64,000 bases of DNA. It comes from Hymenobacter translucens (GTDB lineage Bacteria > Bacteroidota > Bacteroidia > Cytophagales > Hymenobacteraceae). The stretch spans positions 124,001 to 188,000 of the forward strand of contig NZ_JAJERB010000009.1 in the NCBI RefSeq assembly GCF_020685205.1, given 5' to 3'. The position numbers were made by a program, and so were the translations under genes. Each line of letters starts with the position of its first letter. Position 1 is the first letter of the stretch. The notes under the pieces were generated by a model. It ran no database searches, was not told the DNA's origin, and saw only the letters and a program-made list of their open reading frames with translations. Positions 1 through 9,324 of this stretch are shown in pieces.

Positions 1-75
1 GTTCTGCGTATAAGCACGTTATCAGCCTCTTAAGTCTCTGAAGCTGATTTATCTGAGCCTCAAAGCACATCGACA

Positions 76-909
76 ATGGAAAAGCAAAGTGTAGTAACTC
101 GCCAGCGTATCAAGCGCCGCACGCGCCGGATGGCCCGTCGCTTGCTTCCCTTTGTGGCGGCACTCTTTATGGCTACGCCCCTGGCTTCTCCCACCAAGTC
201 GGTAGCCAGCTCGACCAGCGTAGCCCCCACGAAAGCCACCCCCGCCAGCCCGGGCCTGACTTCACTCGACCAGCATCTCTACGATACCTATTCCAGCATG
301 AATCTGGAAGCGCAGGGCTTGCGGTTCGAGGTGTTCCAGAAGGCCATGACCGGCTACCTGAACATGAAGCAGAACGATCTGCTCTCCGCGGAAAAGGAGT
401 TGCTTTCGGTTATCGACTTCGACCTGCCCTCTAACGAGAAGCGCCTGTGGGTGCTTGACCTGGCGACCAAGCAGGTGCTGTTCAACACCCTCGTTGCACA
501 CGGCCACAACACCGGCGAGAAAAAGGCGAAGGCCTTTTCAAACACCAACGAGAGCAACATGAGCAGCCTGGGCTTCTACGTCACCACGACGGAGTACCAG
601 GGCAAGCATGGCCGCTCGCTCAAGCTCAAGGGCCTCGACGAGGGCTTCAACACCAACGCGGAGGCCCGTGCCATCGTGATGCACGGCGCCGAGTATGTAA
701 GTGAGGACTTCATTCGCACCTATGGCCGTCTGGGCCGCAGCCTCGGCTGCCCTGCCCTGCCCATGGATCAGCATGCCGAGATTATCGATACCGTAACCGA
801 CGGCACCTGCCTGTTCGTGAACAAGTCGGATGCCGGCTATGAGTCGAAGTTCCTGGATCAGGAAGTTGCTACGGCAGCCCTGCAAACCCAAAGCAGCCCG
901 ACTTCCTAA
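76..909 (+). CDS. Murein L,D-transpeptidase catalytic-domain protein (YkuD_2-like)
   Basis: 277 residues. A basic N-terminus is followed by a hydrophobic stretch at about residues 22-38, which looks like a signal peptide or anchor, then a Ser/Thr/Pro-rich linker to about residue 62. The C-terminal half (about 120-255) carries the family signature: a conserved His in the VMHGAEYV segment (His203) and the nucleophile in RSLGCPALP (Cys225). Proteins of this family are thought to form 3-3 or related cross-links in periplasmic peptidoglycan using a catalytic Cys. The ATG at 76 is the only good start and leaves room for the export signal. The gene stands alone and is followed by a strong terminator. 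Family assignment is secure; the exact cross-linking reaction is inferred. Confidence 0.88.
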   Translation: MEKQSVVTRQRIKRRTRRMARRLLPFVAALFMATPLASPTKSVASSTSVAPTKATPASPGLTSLDQHLYDTYSSMNLEAQGLRFEVFQKAMTGYLNMKQNDLLSAEKELLSVIDFDLPSNEKRLWVLDLATKQVLFNTLVAHGHNTGEKKAKAFSNTNESNMSSLGFYVTTTEYQGKHGRSLKLKGLDEGFNTNAEARAIVMHGAEYVSEDFIRTYGRLGRSLGCPALPMDQHAEIIDTVTDGTCLFVNKSDAGYESKFLDQEVATAALQTQSSPTS

Positions 910-934
910 GTTGAGGTAGCTTACCAAACGAGTA

Positions 935-979
935 AGAGGGCGACAGATTCCAGCCGGAATGTGTCGCCCTCTTTTTTTG
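935..979 (+). terminator. Rho-independent terminator after the L,D-transpeptidase gene
   Basis: A perfect 11-bp inverted repeat (935-945 with 962-972, AGAGGGCGACA / TGTCGCCCTCT) is followed at once by a run of T. It lies 26 bp past the stop codon at 909 and ends this single-gene transcript. The next gene is on the other strand and ends at 1044. Confidence 0.85.
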
Positions 980-1043
980 CTTCACCTCCCGGGCTGGTCT
1001 GCGGCCCGCCGGCACCCGGAGTAAGCCAACCGAGGCTGACGAG

Positions 1044-2105
1044 CTATAGCTGCACCCCGAACTTCTTGCCTACCGTCTCCAAGTCTTTTACCACCGGGTC
1101 GAGCAGCGTAATACCGTCGAGCAGGCGGCGCTTCGCCATTTCCCGCTCCGGGTCGCCCGGAATCAGCACCTGCTGGCCTTCCACGGCATTCGCACTGCGG
1201 AACGTGGTAATCCAGTTGTCCATGTGGGCCTTGAACTCGTCGGCCGGGCGGAAAGCATCCACGCGCATAGCGCCGAAGAAGTGGCCCAGGCCCTGGCCCA
1301 CCGGATTGGCCGAGGGCTGCAGAAAGGCTACAAAGGGCGGCACCCAGGGGCCGTAGTTGGCACCAGAGAGTACCGCCGAGAAGATATCAACCACGGCGCC
1401 GAGGCCGTAACCCTTGTGGGAGCCGGTTTCACCACCCAGGGGCTGCAGGGCACCGCCGTTTTTCACGGCGTGCGCATCGGTCGAGGAACGACCTTCGGCG
1501 TCCTGTGCCCAACCGGCCGGAATCGGCAGGTTTTTGCGCTGGGCAATTTCCAGCTTGCCATTCGCTGCCGTGGTCGTAGCCATGTCCAGCACGAAGTCAG
1601 GCTGCTCACCGGCGGGAATGGCTACGGCAATGGGGTTGGTGCCCAGCAGCCGGTCGAGTGAGTAGGTGGGCGCCACCAGGGGGGAGGCGTTGGTCATGGC
1701 CAGCCCGATCATGTCGTGGGGCAGGGCCTTCATGGCGTGGTAGCCCGCAATGCCGAAGTGGTTGGAGTTGCGCACCGACACCCAGCCGGTTCCGGCCAGC
1801 CGGGCCTTTTCCAAAGCCACCGCCATTGCCTTCGGACCTACGACCAGGCCCAGCCCGCCGTCCCCGTCCACGACGGCCGTGCTGGGCGTTTCGTACACCA
1901 CCCCAACCCGCGGCGTAGCGTTGATGCGGCCGGCTTCCCAGAGCCGGATGTAGCCAATCAGCCGGGCTACTCCGTGGGAGTCGATGCCGCGCAGGTCCGC
2001 CGACAGCAGGGCCTCGGTGGCTTGGGTGGCATCCTCGGCCGGGCAGTCGATGCTCAGGAATACGGACTCGGTAAAGGCGAAAAGCTGGTTGTAGGAAAAG
2101 ACCAT
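1044..2105 (-). CDS. Ldh family oxidoreductase (malate/L-lactate dehydrogenase type)
   Basis: 353 residues from the ATG at 2105. An in-frame ATG at 2177 exists, but the extra 24 residues would be translated from a repeat-like spacer, so the start at MVFSYNQLF is preferred. It has the hallmarks of the Ldh_2 family of NAD(P)-dependent 2-hydroxyacid dehydrogenases, which are unrelated in fold to ordinary LDH: an early DSHGVARL motif, the central VRNSNHFGIAGYH segment, and a glycine-rich GSHKGYGLG region. Likely role: reversible oxidation of malate, lactate, ureidoglycolate or a sugar-derived 2-hydroxyacid in the cytoplasm. Substrate cannot be told from sequence. It lies downstream of the Ppx/GppA gene on the same strand, separated by about 80 bp. 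Confidence 0.88.
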   Translation of the reverse strand: MVFSYNQLFAFTESVFLSIDCPAEDATQATEALLSADLRGIDSHGVARLIGYIRLWEAGRINATPRVGVVYETPSTAVVDGDGGLGLVVGPKAMAVALEKARLAGTGWVSVRNSNHFGIAGYHAMKALPHDMIGLAMTNASPLVAPTYSLDRLLGTNPIAVAIPAGEQPDFVLDMATTTAANGKLEIAQRKNLPIPAGWAQDAEGRSSTDAHAVKNGGALQPLGGETGSHKGYGLGAVVDIFSAVLSGANYGPWVPPFVAFLQPSANPVGQGLGHFFGAMRVDAFRPADEFKAHMDNWITTFRSANAVEGQQVLIPGDPEREMAKRRLLDGITLLDPVVKDLETVGKKFGVQL

Positions 2106-2182
2106 TTCGTTTTTGATTGTTGGTGGCTGATTGTTGGTTTCTCGAGGCGGGCGCGGATGCCAAAAACCGTAAACCAAAAACC
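2106..2182. repeat. Intergenic repeat-like spacer of simple words
   Basis: The gap between the Ppx/GppA stop and the dehydrogenase start is made of repeated short words: GATTGTTGGTGGCTGATTGTTGG on one side, CCAAAAACC-GTAAACC-AAAAACCA on the other, around a GC-rich centre. It resembles in style the other intergenic inverted-word repeats in this window (near 23.0, 34.6, 45.8 and 57.4 kb) but is not the same sequence. No gene is seen in it. Confidence 0.45.
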
Positions 2183-2185
2183 ACT

Positions 2186-3142
2186 CTATTGCGGTAGCCG
2201 GGTGCTTATAATCTCCGCCAGCAGCCCCTCCTTCAGGGCGTAGGCCGAGGCCTGAATCCGCTGAAAGCGGAAGCTTTTCAGGATAAAGTCGATGAGCACG
2301 CAGGCTACCACGATCATGTCGGCGCGCATGGGCGTCATGCCGGGCAAAGCCAGGCGCTGGTCGTGGGTGCTGCCGAGCAGCAGCTCGTAGCTCTGGTAGA
2401 AGCTTTCCTGGCTGATGTCGGTAACCGGGGGCGGGGTGCTGCCGCGTGCCAGTCCCAGGCGGGCAGCCTGCAGGTCGCCGAGCGTATCGAACGTGCCGGA
2501 TGCCCCTACCAGGCTGACGGGCTTGTAGTACTCCACCGCGGCCAGCAGCGGCCCCAGCACCAGGTTCAGGTAGTCCTGCTCATCCTGCACGTCCTGAGCG
2601 GTGAGCGGATCATGTCGGAAAAACATGTCGAGCAGGCGCTGGGCCCCGATTTCAAAGCTTTGCTTCCAGAAAATGTCGGTCGCATCGGCAATGATGAACT
2701 CCACGCTGCCCCCGCCGATGTCCATCAGCAGGTGGGGCGTATCCCCCAGGGGCACGGCCTGCCGGATTCCCTGGCAGATCAGCTCGGCTTCCCGGGCGCC
2801 CGGAATTACCTCGACCCGAATGCCCGTCCGCTCAAATATTTCCCGGACCAGGTCCGGCCCGTTGGCTGCGTTGCGCATGGCGCTGGTGGCCGTGGCCCGT
2901 ACTTCCTGGACGGCGTGCAGCTCGATTTCCTCCTGGAAGGCCTGTAGGGTGTGCAGGGCCCGGGCGTAGGCTTCCGGCGTAATCTCGCCCCGGCTGATGC
3001 CGCCTTCGCCCAGCTTGACGCCCACTTTGGTGCGCAGCAGTACCGTAGGCTCGGTCAAAGCAGGCCGGAGCTCCACAATGAGCAGGTGGAAGGTGTTGGT
3101 GCCCATGTCAATCAGGGCGAGGCGGTTTGGGTGAGCGTGCAT
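2186..3142 (-). CDS. Ppx/GppA family exopolyphosphatase / guanosine pentaphosphatase
   Basis: 318 residues, the short form of the family without the C-terminal HD domain. It belongs to the actin/hexokinase/Hsp70 ATPase-fold superfamily: the first phosphate-binding motif is LALIDMGTNTFHLL (about residues 8-21) and the second is MDIGGGSVEF in the middle. Such enzymes release phosphate from polyphosphate or convert pppGpp to ppGpp and so tie phosphate storage to the stringent response. The ATG at 3142 fits the family N-terminus closely. Which of the two substrates is preferred cannot be judged. It may share a transcript with the dehydrogenase downstream. Confidence 0.9.
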   Translation of the reverse strand: MHAHPNRLALIDMGTNTFHLLIVELRPALTEPTVLLRTKVGVKLGEGGISRGEITPEAYARALHTLQAFQEEIELHAVQEVRATATSAMRNAANGPDLVREIFERTGIRVEVIPGAREAELICQGIRQAVPLGDTPHLLMDIGGGSVEFIIADATDIFWKQSFEIGAQRLLDMFFRHDPLTAQDVQDEQDYLNLVLGPLLAAVEYYKPVSLVGASGTFDTLGDLQAARLGLARGSTPPPVTDISQESFYQSYELLLGSTHDQRLALPGMTPMRADMIVVACVLIDFILKSFRFQRIQASAYALKEGLLAEIISTRLPQ

Positions 3143-3292
3143 AAAACGGGGTAATCCTGGTGATGGACAGCTAAGTAGTCAGGAAACGGTGCCGGGCCGG
3201 CTACCCTCACTCCGGGTGAGCATAGAACGATCTTCCGGCGCCAAAGTCCGACAATCCAGGCGGGTAGTTATCTTACAATAAAAACAAATGCC

Positions 3293-3982
3293 TTGAAAAG
3301 TTGCATCCCCCTTTTGGTTGGCTTGATAAGTCTGCTGGCAGGCTGCGAAAGTCGTCGTTTCTCTGCCGCCGCTCAGGCGGCTACTGCCCATAAGGCAAAC
3401 AGCCGGCAGCGTTACCAAAAAGCGTTGACGGCTGCCGGGCTACGGCCGGCGAAGGATACGATTGCCTACGGGCTGCGGTTTGGTATGGATTCCGTTCGGG
3501 TGGGTGCAAAGCTCGACTCAATATGCCGTATTATTCAACCCTCGCTGTTTGATACCACAACTCAGTACCCAACCCTCGTGGGTGATTCCGTTGAGAGAAA
3601 GACCGAGGCCGAGCTGGCGAAGATCTATGTAACCCGGCCCTGTGCAGTACCGGCGTACCTCAACGGTAAGCTGGTCGCGCTTACCTTTCATTTCGACCTA
3701 GATAATGGTGATCCGACGGAAATTGTCACCAAGTACCTGCTGCGGCAGCAGCTCAGCAAGTGGTACGGCAACCCGGGCTATTCCCACACGGTCGGGGAGA
3801 TGCCCGCTCACAACGAATCAGGCTATACCTGTCAGAGCTGGTTTCAGGACGGGATTGAAGTTATGCTCAGTCCCGGACTGGGCCCGAGGCAGGGGTTCGG
3901 AGCAATTCTGACCTACGCAGATGTGCGGCTTTATCCCCTCTGGGTTGAGAAAGAGTTTGAAGCAAGCCTGATGCACAACTGA
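3293..3982 (+). CDS. Hypothetical lipoprotein
   Basis: 229 residues. The start is a TTG at 3293: the nearby ATG at 3288 is out of frame and stops at once. With the TTG start the protein has a classic lipoprotein signal, KSCIPLLVGLISLLAGC, with lipobox LLAGC, so it should be acylated and held in the inner or outer membrane. The mature part has no motif I recognise. It has two well-spaced Cys residues and a run of aromatic residues near the C-terminus. No operon partner: the neighbours on both sides are on the minus strand. Confidence 0.7.
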   Translation: MKSCIPLLVGLISLLAGCESRRFSAAAQAATAHKANSRQRYQKALTAAGLRPAKDTIAYGLRFGMDSVRVGAKLDSICRIIQPSLFDTTTQYPTLVGDSVERKTEAELAKIYVTRPCAVPAYLNGKLVALTFHFDLDNGDPTEIVTKYLLRQQLSKWYGNPGYSHTVGEMPAHNESGYTCQSWFQDGIEVMLSPGLGPRQGFGAILTYADVRLYPLWVEKEFEASLMHN

Positions 3983-4034
3983 TTCGGTCCATCAGCGTCC
4001 GGGGCCGGCTGGACAGTGGCCCACGGACTACCTG

Positions 4035-4919
4035 CTAGGTTGCAAACCGGCAGAAGGTGCCCAGCGGGAGCTTGCGCTGGCCCTGGTCGTGCAGGTAGAT
4101 TTCCCCGATTTCGCGGGTGGTGTGGGTCTTGGGGAAGATTTCGGTGACGAGGTTGTCCAGGATCAGCGCCGAAAAGCCCAGGGAGTAGAGGTTGATCAGG
4201 AAGAAGTGGTCCTGGGGGTCGAGCAGTTGCTGGCTGAGCTTGAGCAACTCATTGAGCTCGTCTTCCAGCTGCCACTTCTCGCCGTTGGGTCCACGGCCGT
4301 AGGCGGGCGGGTCCAGAATCAGGCCCTGGTACTTGCTGCCGCGCTTTACTTCCCGCTTTACGTACTTCATGGCGTCTTCCACGAGCCAGCGCACCCCATC
4401 GAGGCCCGAGGCTTCCATGTTGTCGCGGGCCCAGAAGTTGACCTGCTTGACCGAGTCGAGGTGGGTGATGTCGGCGCCGGCGGCGCGGGCGGCCAGGGTG
4501 GCGGCGCCGGTGTAGGCAAACAGGTTCAGCACCCGGGGCACGGCGGCCTGGCGCTTCTTGGTTTGCTTGTAGATAAACTGCCAGTTGGGGTCCTGCTCCG
4601 GGAACAGCCCCACGTGCTTGAACGACGAGAGGCCCAGCCGGAACCGCAGCTTGAGGCCGCCGGGCCGCTCGTAGTTAATCACCCATTGCTCCTGGGTGCC
4701 GGGCTTCAGCTTCCACTGGCCTTTTTCCTGGCTGCCTTTCTCACGGGTAAAGGTGGCGTTGGCGCGCTGCCATTCGCTGGCGGGCAGGTGGGGGTCCCAG
4801 ATGGCCTGGGGCTCGGGGCGGGCCAGCACGTGGCGCCCAAACCGCTCCAGCTTTTCAAAGTTGCCGGAGTCAATCAGCTCGTAGTCGGGCCAGGGAGCGG
4901 TAGTCAGGAAGGAGTACAT
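4035..4919 (-). CDS. Class I SAM-dependent methyltransferase, RlmI/RlmK-like (rRNA type)
   Basis: 294 residues from the ATG at 4919 (an in-frame ATG lies at 4928). The middle contains the SAM-binding motif VLNLFAYTGAATLAA, followed by acidic motif THLDSVKQ and the catalytic-loop motif LILDPPAYGRG. This DPPAYGRG form is typical of the COG1092-type 23S rRNA methyltransferases. The N-terminal part (FEKLERFGRHVLARPEPQAIW) matches the shorter Bacteroidota/proteobacterial version without a PUA domain. Likely role: methylation of rRNA in the cytoplasm; the target base is unknown. A TACCTTTG -7 element lies about 33 bp upstream, supporting transcription as a single gene. Confidence 0.85.
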   Translation of the reverse strand: MYSFLTTAPWPDYELIDSGNFEKLERFGRHVLARPEPQAIWDPHLPASEWQRANATFTREKGSQEKGQWKLKPGTQEQWVINYERPGGLKLRFRLGLSSFKHVGLFPEQDPNWQFIYKQTKKRQAAVPRVLNLFAYTGAATLAARAAGADITHLDSVKQVNFWARDNMEASGLDGVRWLVEDAMKYVKREVKRGSKYQGLILDPPAYGRGPNGEKWQLEDELNELLKLSQQLLDPQDHFFLINLYSLGFSALILDNLVTEIFPKTHTTREIGEIYLHDQGQRKLPLGTFCRFAT

Positions 4920-4951
4920 AAGCAGCAAGCAAAGCCGGAAGCGGCATTCGG

Positions 4952-4959
4952 CAAAGGTA
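4952..4959 (-). promoter_or_regulatory. Bacteroidota -7 promoter element (TACCTTTG)
   Basis: On the minus strand this reads TACCTTTG, a full match to TAnnTTTG, the -7 consensus of the Bacteroidota primary sigma factor. It sits about 33 bp before the methyltransferase start at 4919. No clear TTG -33 element at 19 bp spacing is present. Confidence 0.55.
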
Positions 4960-5043
4960 GGCTATCCGCTCGTACGCCCCGCCCGGCCGGGCACAAATGG
5001 CGCTTTGCAGCAACCAAAGCCAGGATTCGTGGTAAATTGCAGG

Positions 5044-5838
5044 ATGAAGCTGCACTTTCACAAATACCAGGGTACTGGCAACGACTTCGTAATGGTCGAC
5101 GACCGGGCCGGGCAGTTCGACGAAACCAACCAGGCGCTGGTTAGCCACCTCTGCCACCGCCGGCTGGGCATCGGGGCCGACGGCCTGATTTTGCTGCGCA
5201 CCCACCCGGCGTACGATTTCGAGATGGTGTACTTCAACGCCGATGGCCGCCTGGGCTCGATGTGCGGCAACGGCGGGCGGTGTACCGTAGCCTTTGCCCG
5301 CGACCTGGGCGTAATTCAGGCCCGGGCCCACTTCCTGGCCGCCGACGGCCCCCACGAAGCCACGGTGGACGCCGACGGCACGGTGCACCTGCGCATGATG
5401 GACGTGGCCGGCACCCAGGACCTGGCCGATACGGGCGTATTTCTGAACACCGGCTCGCCCCACCTGGTCCGGTTTCTGCCGGCTGACGCCCTGGCGGGGC
5501 TGAACGTGTTTGCCGAAGGCCGCGCCATCCGCTACAGCGAAACCTTTCGGGAGCAGGGCACCAACGTCAACTTCGTGGAGGCTCCGGCCGGCGCCGACCA
5601 GCCCTGGCAGGTGCGCACCTACGAGCGGGGCGTGGAAGACGAAACGCTCTCCTGCGGCACCGGCGTCACGGCCGTGGCCCTGGCCGCTTCCCGGCACGGG
5701 GCCGGCAGCCCGGTCCGGCTCCAGACGCCCGGCGGGCTGCTGCAGGTTAGCTTCGAAGCCCGCCCCGACGGGTCTTTCAGTGAAGTACACCTCAGCGGCC
5801 CGGCCCTGCGCGTGTTCGAAGGCAGCGTCGAAGTATAA
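5044..5838 (+). CDS. dapF: Diaminopimelate epimerase DapF
   Basis: 264 residues. The enzyme converts LL- to meso-diaminopimelate for lysine and peptidoglycan synthesis. The N-terminus MKLHFHKYQGTGNDF is the family signature and sets the start at 5044 rather than the upstream in-frame ATG at 5005. Both catalytic cysteines are present: Cys74 in SMCGNGGRC and Cys204 in ETLSCGTGVTA, with the conserved GTNVNFVE and YERGVEDET segments between them. Length is normal for the family (about 260-275). It faces away from the methyltransferase gene; the start codons are about 125 bp apart, so the spacer probably holds divergent promoters. Confidence 0.97.
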   Translation: MKLHFHKYQGTGNDFVMVDDRAGQFDETNQALVSHLCHRRLGIGADGLILLRTHPAYDFEMVYFNADGRLGSMCGNGGRCTVAFARDLGVIQARAHFLAADGPHEATVDADGTVHLRMMDVAGTQDLADTGVFLNTGSPHLVRFLPADALAGLNVFAEGRAIRYSETFREQGTNVNFVEAPAGADQPWQVRTYERGVEDETLSCGTGVTAVALAASRHGAGSPVRLQTPGGLLQVSFEARPDGSFSEVHLSGPALRVFEGSVEV

Positions 5839-5926
5839 TCTTCCGGTGAACCCGAATTGCTGGCAACGCTGGCTAAGCTGTCTATAATTCAAACCCGGTT
5901 CTTCTGTTCAGTTTAATCTGCCCACT

Positions 5927-6457
5927 ATGCTCAGCGCCGGTCCTATTTTTTTGCGGGCACTGGAGCCTGGGGATTTAGACTTTTTATATGTCCTCGAAAA
6001 CGACCCCAGCCTCTGGGCCGTTTCCGATACGCTAGCACCCCTGTCCCGGCACGTCCTGACCGAGTACCTGTCCCACGCGGCGGCTGATTTCTATGAGGTG
6101 CGGCAGTTGCGCCTGGTCATTTGCCAGGCTGAAGACGGATGTGCAGTCGGCACAATTGATTTGTTCGGGTTTGAGCCCCGCCACCAACGCGCCGGCGTGG
6201 GCATTACCGTTGTAGCCGGCAAGCGGGGGAGGGGAGTGGCCCGCGAAGCATTGACCCGCGTACTGGATTATGCCCGGGATACATTGTATCTACATCAGTT
6301 GCATTGCACCATAGCGGTAACCAATACCGCCAGCCGGCGTCTGTTTGAGGGCGCCGGATTCCGGCAGGTTGGCGTGCGCCGGGACTGGCTGCGCACAAAA
6401 AATGGATGGGAGGACGTACTGGAGCTGCAGTGTGTATTTAGAGATGATACTGCCTGA
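5927..6457 (+). CDS. GNAT family N-acetyltransferase (RimJ/RimL/SpeG-like)
   Basis: 176 residues. It has the RimJ/RimL-type layout: an N-terminal LRALEPGDLDFLYVLEND segment, the beta-strand pair leading to VGTIDLFGFEPRHQRAGVGI, and an acetyl-CoA pyrophosphate-binding loop KRGRGVAREAL, followed by the TVAVTNTASRRLFEGAGF-like motif common to this group. It should transfer acetyl from acetyl-CoA to an amine of a protein N-terminus, a polyamine or another small molecule. The substrate cannot be named. It lies 88 bp after dapF on the same strand and could be cotranscribed with it. Confidence 0.85.
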   Translation: MLSAGPIFLRALEPGDLDFLYVLENDPSLWAVSDTLAPLSRHVLTEYLSHAAADFYEVRQLRLVICQAEDGCAVGTIDLFGFEPRHQRAGVGITVVAGKRGRGVAREALTRVLDYARDTLYLHQLHCTIAVTNTASRRLFEGAGFRQVGVRRDWLRTKNGWEDVLELQCVFRDDTA

Positions 6458-6655
6458 ATTAGAATATCTTAATTCAAGACTGAACTGCTAAAATCAGTTG
6501 CTAGCGTTGAGCTTGCAAGGCGGTGGTTAAGAAGGCTTTAATGATCGGTATATCCTTTTTAAAGGTGCCCCGTATAAGCTAGGGCTGCGGAACTGGCCGG
6601 CTATTGTAGATAGCCAAGACCAGCTCACACGTATACCTTTCCATCTTCTTTTTAT
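6458..6655 (+). promoter_or_regulatory. Leader region of the glycan cassette with -7-like element
   Basis: This 198-bp spacer is clearly more AT-rich than the genes around it. It contains a TACCTTTC element at 6634-6641, one base from the TAnnTTTG consensus, just 15 bp before the glycosyltransferase start. A short hairpin GGCTAT-tgtag-ATAGCC lies just upstream at about 6599-6615. I read it as the promoter region of the cassette; a transcription start this close would give a very short leader. Confidence 0.45.
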
Positions 6656-7927
6656 ATGCCGCTCTCTTCCTCTGCGGAGGCTCCACCGCGCGCTTCTGCC
6701 CCAACTACCCAATCGTCCGGAGCCAGCTCCACCGCTGCAACAACTACTTCTGCAGGGTTTACCTATTCGCTGCCGGACCTCGTCTGCTTCGCCCACCTGC
6801 ACTGGGACTTTGTGTGGCAGCGCCCGCAGCACCTGTTATCCCGCTTTGCCCAGTACGGACGGGTTTTCTACGTCGAAGACCCCTTTATCCATCACGATCA
6901 GACCGAAGCTGCCTTTGCGCATCTGGAGATTAAAGAGCGGCAGAATGGCCTGAAGGTCGTGGTGCCCCACCTGCCCAAGGACCTTGACGAGGCAACTGCC
7001 AACGACGTGCAGGCCCGGCTGCTTACCCGCTATTTTATTGAAAATAACATTACCCAGTACGTTTTCTGGTACTACACCCCGATGGCGCTCGACAAGTCCC
7101 GCCATCTGAAGCCCGTCCTGACCGTATACGACTGCATGGACGAGCTGGCCGCCTTCAAGTTTGCCCCGCCCCGTCTGCGGGAGCTGGAGCAGGAGCTGTT
7201 TCAGCGCGCCGACCTCGTGTACACCGGCGGGCAGAGCCTTTACGAAGCCAAGAGCCTGCAGCACAAGGATGCCCATGCTTTCCCGAGCAGCATCGACAAA
7301 GACCACTTCGGTCAGGCCCGCACCAACCTGCCCGAGCCCGCCGACCAGGCCCCCATTGCCCATCCCCGCGTCGGCTTCTTCGGCGTGGTGGACGAGCGGC
7401 TTGACATCGAGCTGCTGGGCCAGCTGGCCACCGCCCACCCCGAGTGGCAGTTCGTGATTATCGGTCCGGTCGTCAAGATTGACCCGGCTTTGCTGCCCCG
7501 GCAGAAGAACATTCACTACCTCGGCGGCAAGGACTACAAGGAGCTACCGTCTTACCTGCGCGGCTGGGACGTAGCCACCCTGCTTTTCGCCGACAACGAG
7601 AGCACCAAGTTTATTTCTCCGACCAAGACGCCCGAGTACCTCGCTGCCGGCAAGCCGGTGGTAAGCACGCCAATCCGGGACGTGGTACGCCCCTACGGCG
7701 ACCTGAACCTGGTGCAGATTGCGGCAGATGCTCCTTCCTTCGGCAAGGCCATCGGCAAAGCGCTGGAGCAGGCCAAGGACGCGGAGTGGCTTTCCCGGAC
7801 CGACGCCTACCTGACCACCATTTCCTGGGATCTGACCTGGGAGCAGATGGTAACGCTGATGCAGCAGAAGCTGGCTGCCAAGACCTCTTCCGCCGATGCC
7901 CTCGGCGCGACGCTCCCCCTGAACTAA
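6656..7927 (+). CDS. Glycosyltransferase (GT-B, GT4/GT1-like)
   Basis: 423 residues. The first 35 or so are Ser/Ala/Thr-rich and look disordered. The body begins VCFAHLHWDFVWQRPQHLLSR, a hallmark of a GT-B family often found next to UDP-galactopyranose mutase. The C-terminal Rossmann domain has GFFGVVDERLD, then the nucleotide-sugar site region FISPTKTPEYLAAGKPVVSTP, where the Glu of the PEYLAAGKP motif is the usual donor-binding residue. No membrane segment, so it acts at the cytoplasmic side. First gene of the cassette, 51 bp before glf; the pairing suggests it may use UDP-galactofuranose, but that is inference. Confidence 0.85.
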   Translation: MPLSSSAEAPPRASAPTTQSSGASSTAATTTSAGFTYSLPDLVCFAHLHWDFVWQRPQHLLSRFAQYGRVFYVEDPFIHHDQTEAAFAHLEIKERQNGLKVVVPHLPKDLDEATANDVQARLLTRYFIENNITQYVFWYYTPMALDKSRHLKPVLTVYDCMDELAAFKFAPPRLRELEQELFQRADLVYTGGQSLYEAKSLQHKDAHAFPSSIDKDHFGQARTNLPEPADQAPIAHPRVGFFGVVDERLDIELLGQLATAHPEWQFVIIGPVVKIDPALLPRQKNIHYLGGKDYKELPSYLRGWDVATLLFADNESTKFISPTKTPEYLAAGKPVVSTPIRDVVRPYGDLNLVQIAADAPSFGKAIGKALEQAKDAEWLSRTDAYLTTISWDLTWEQMVTLMQQKLAAKTSSADALGATLPLN

Positions 7928-7978
7928 CCGGTTCCCCTCATCTCCCTCTACTCTTTCACGACACAACCCACACTGATT

Positions 7979-9154
<1,176 letters not shown>

Positions 9155-9194
9155 CCCGATCTGCTGACCGGGCCTGTGCTCCGGACGTTAACAG

Positions 9195-9254
9195 CTGTCA
9201 TCCTGGACTTCCCGGCGTCGTACTGGCTACGATTCCGGGAGCCCAGGATGACAG
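9195..9254. repeat. Inverted repeat hairpin in the glf-GH1 gap (TGTCATCCTGG type)
   Basis: A perfect 12-bp inverted repeat, CTGTCATCCTGG at 9195-9206 and CCAGGATGACAG at 9243-9254, with further pairing inside (CCCGG with CCGGG). The word GTCATCCTG is reused, in decayed form, in the spacers near 35.3, 35.5 and 47.9 kb, so this looks like a copy of an interspersed palindromic element rather than a simple terminator: only a short T-run (TGTTTTC) follows. It could still weaken read-through from glf to the next gene. Confidence 0.6.
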
Positions 9255-9324
9255 TCCTGTTTTCAGCCCTGCTTACCTCAACACTGACTGCCGTCCTCCC
9301 GGGCCGGCGGCTGCACCTACCGCT

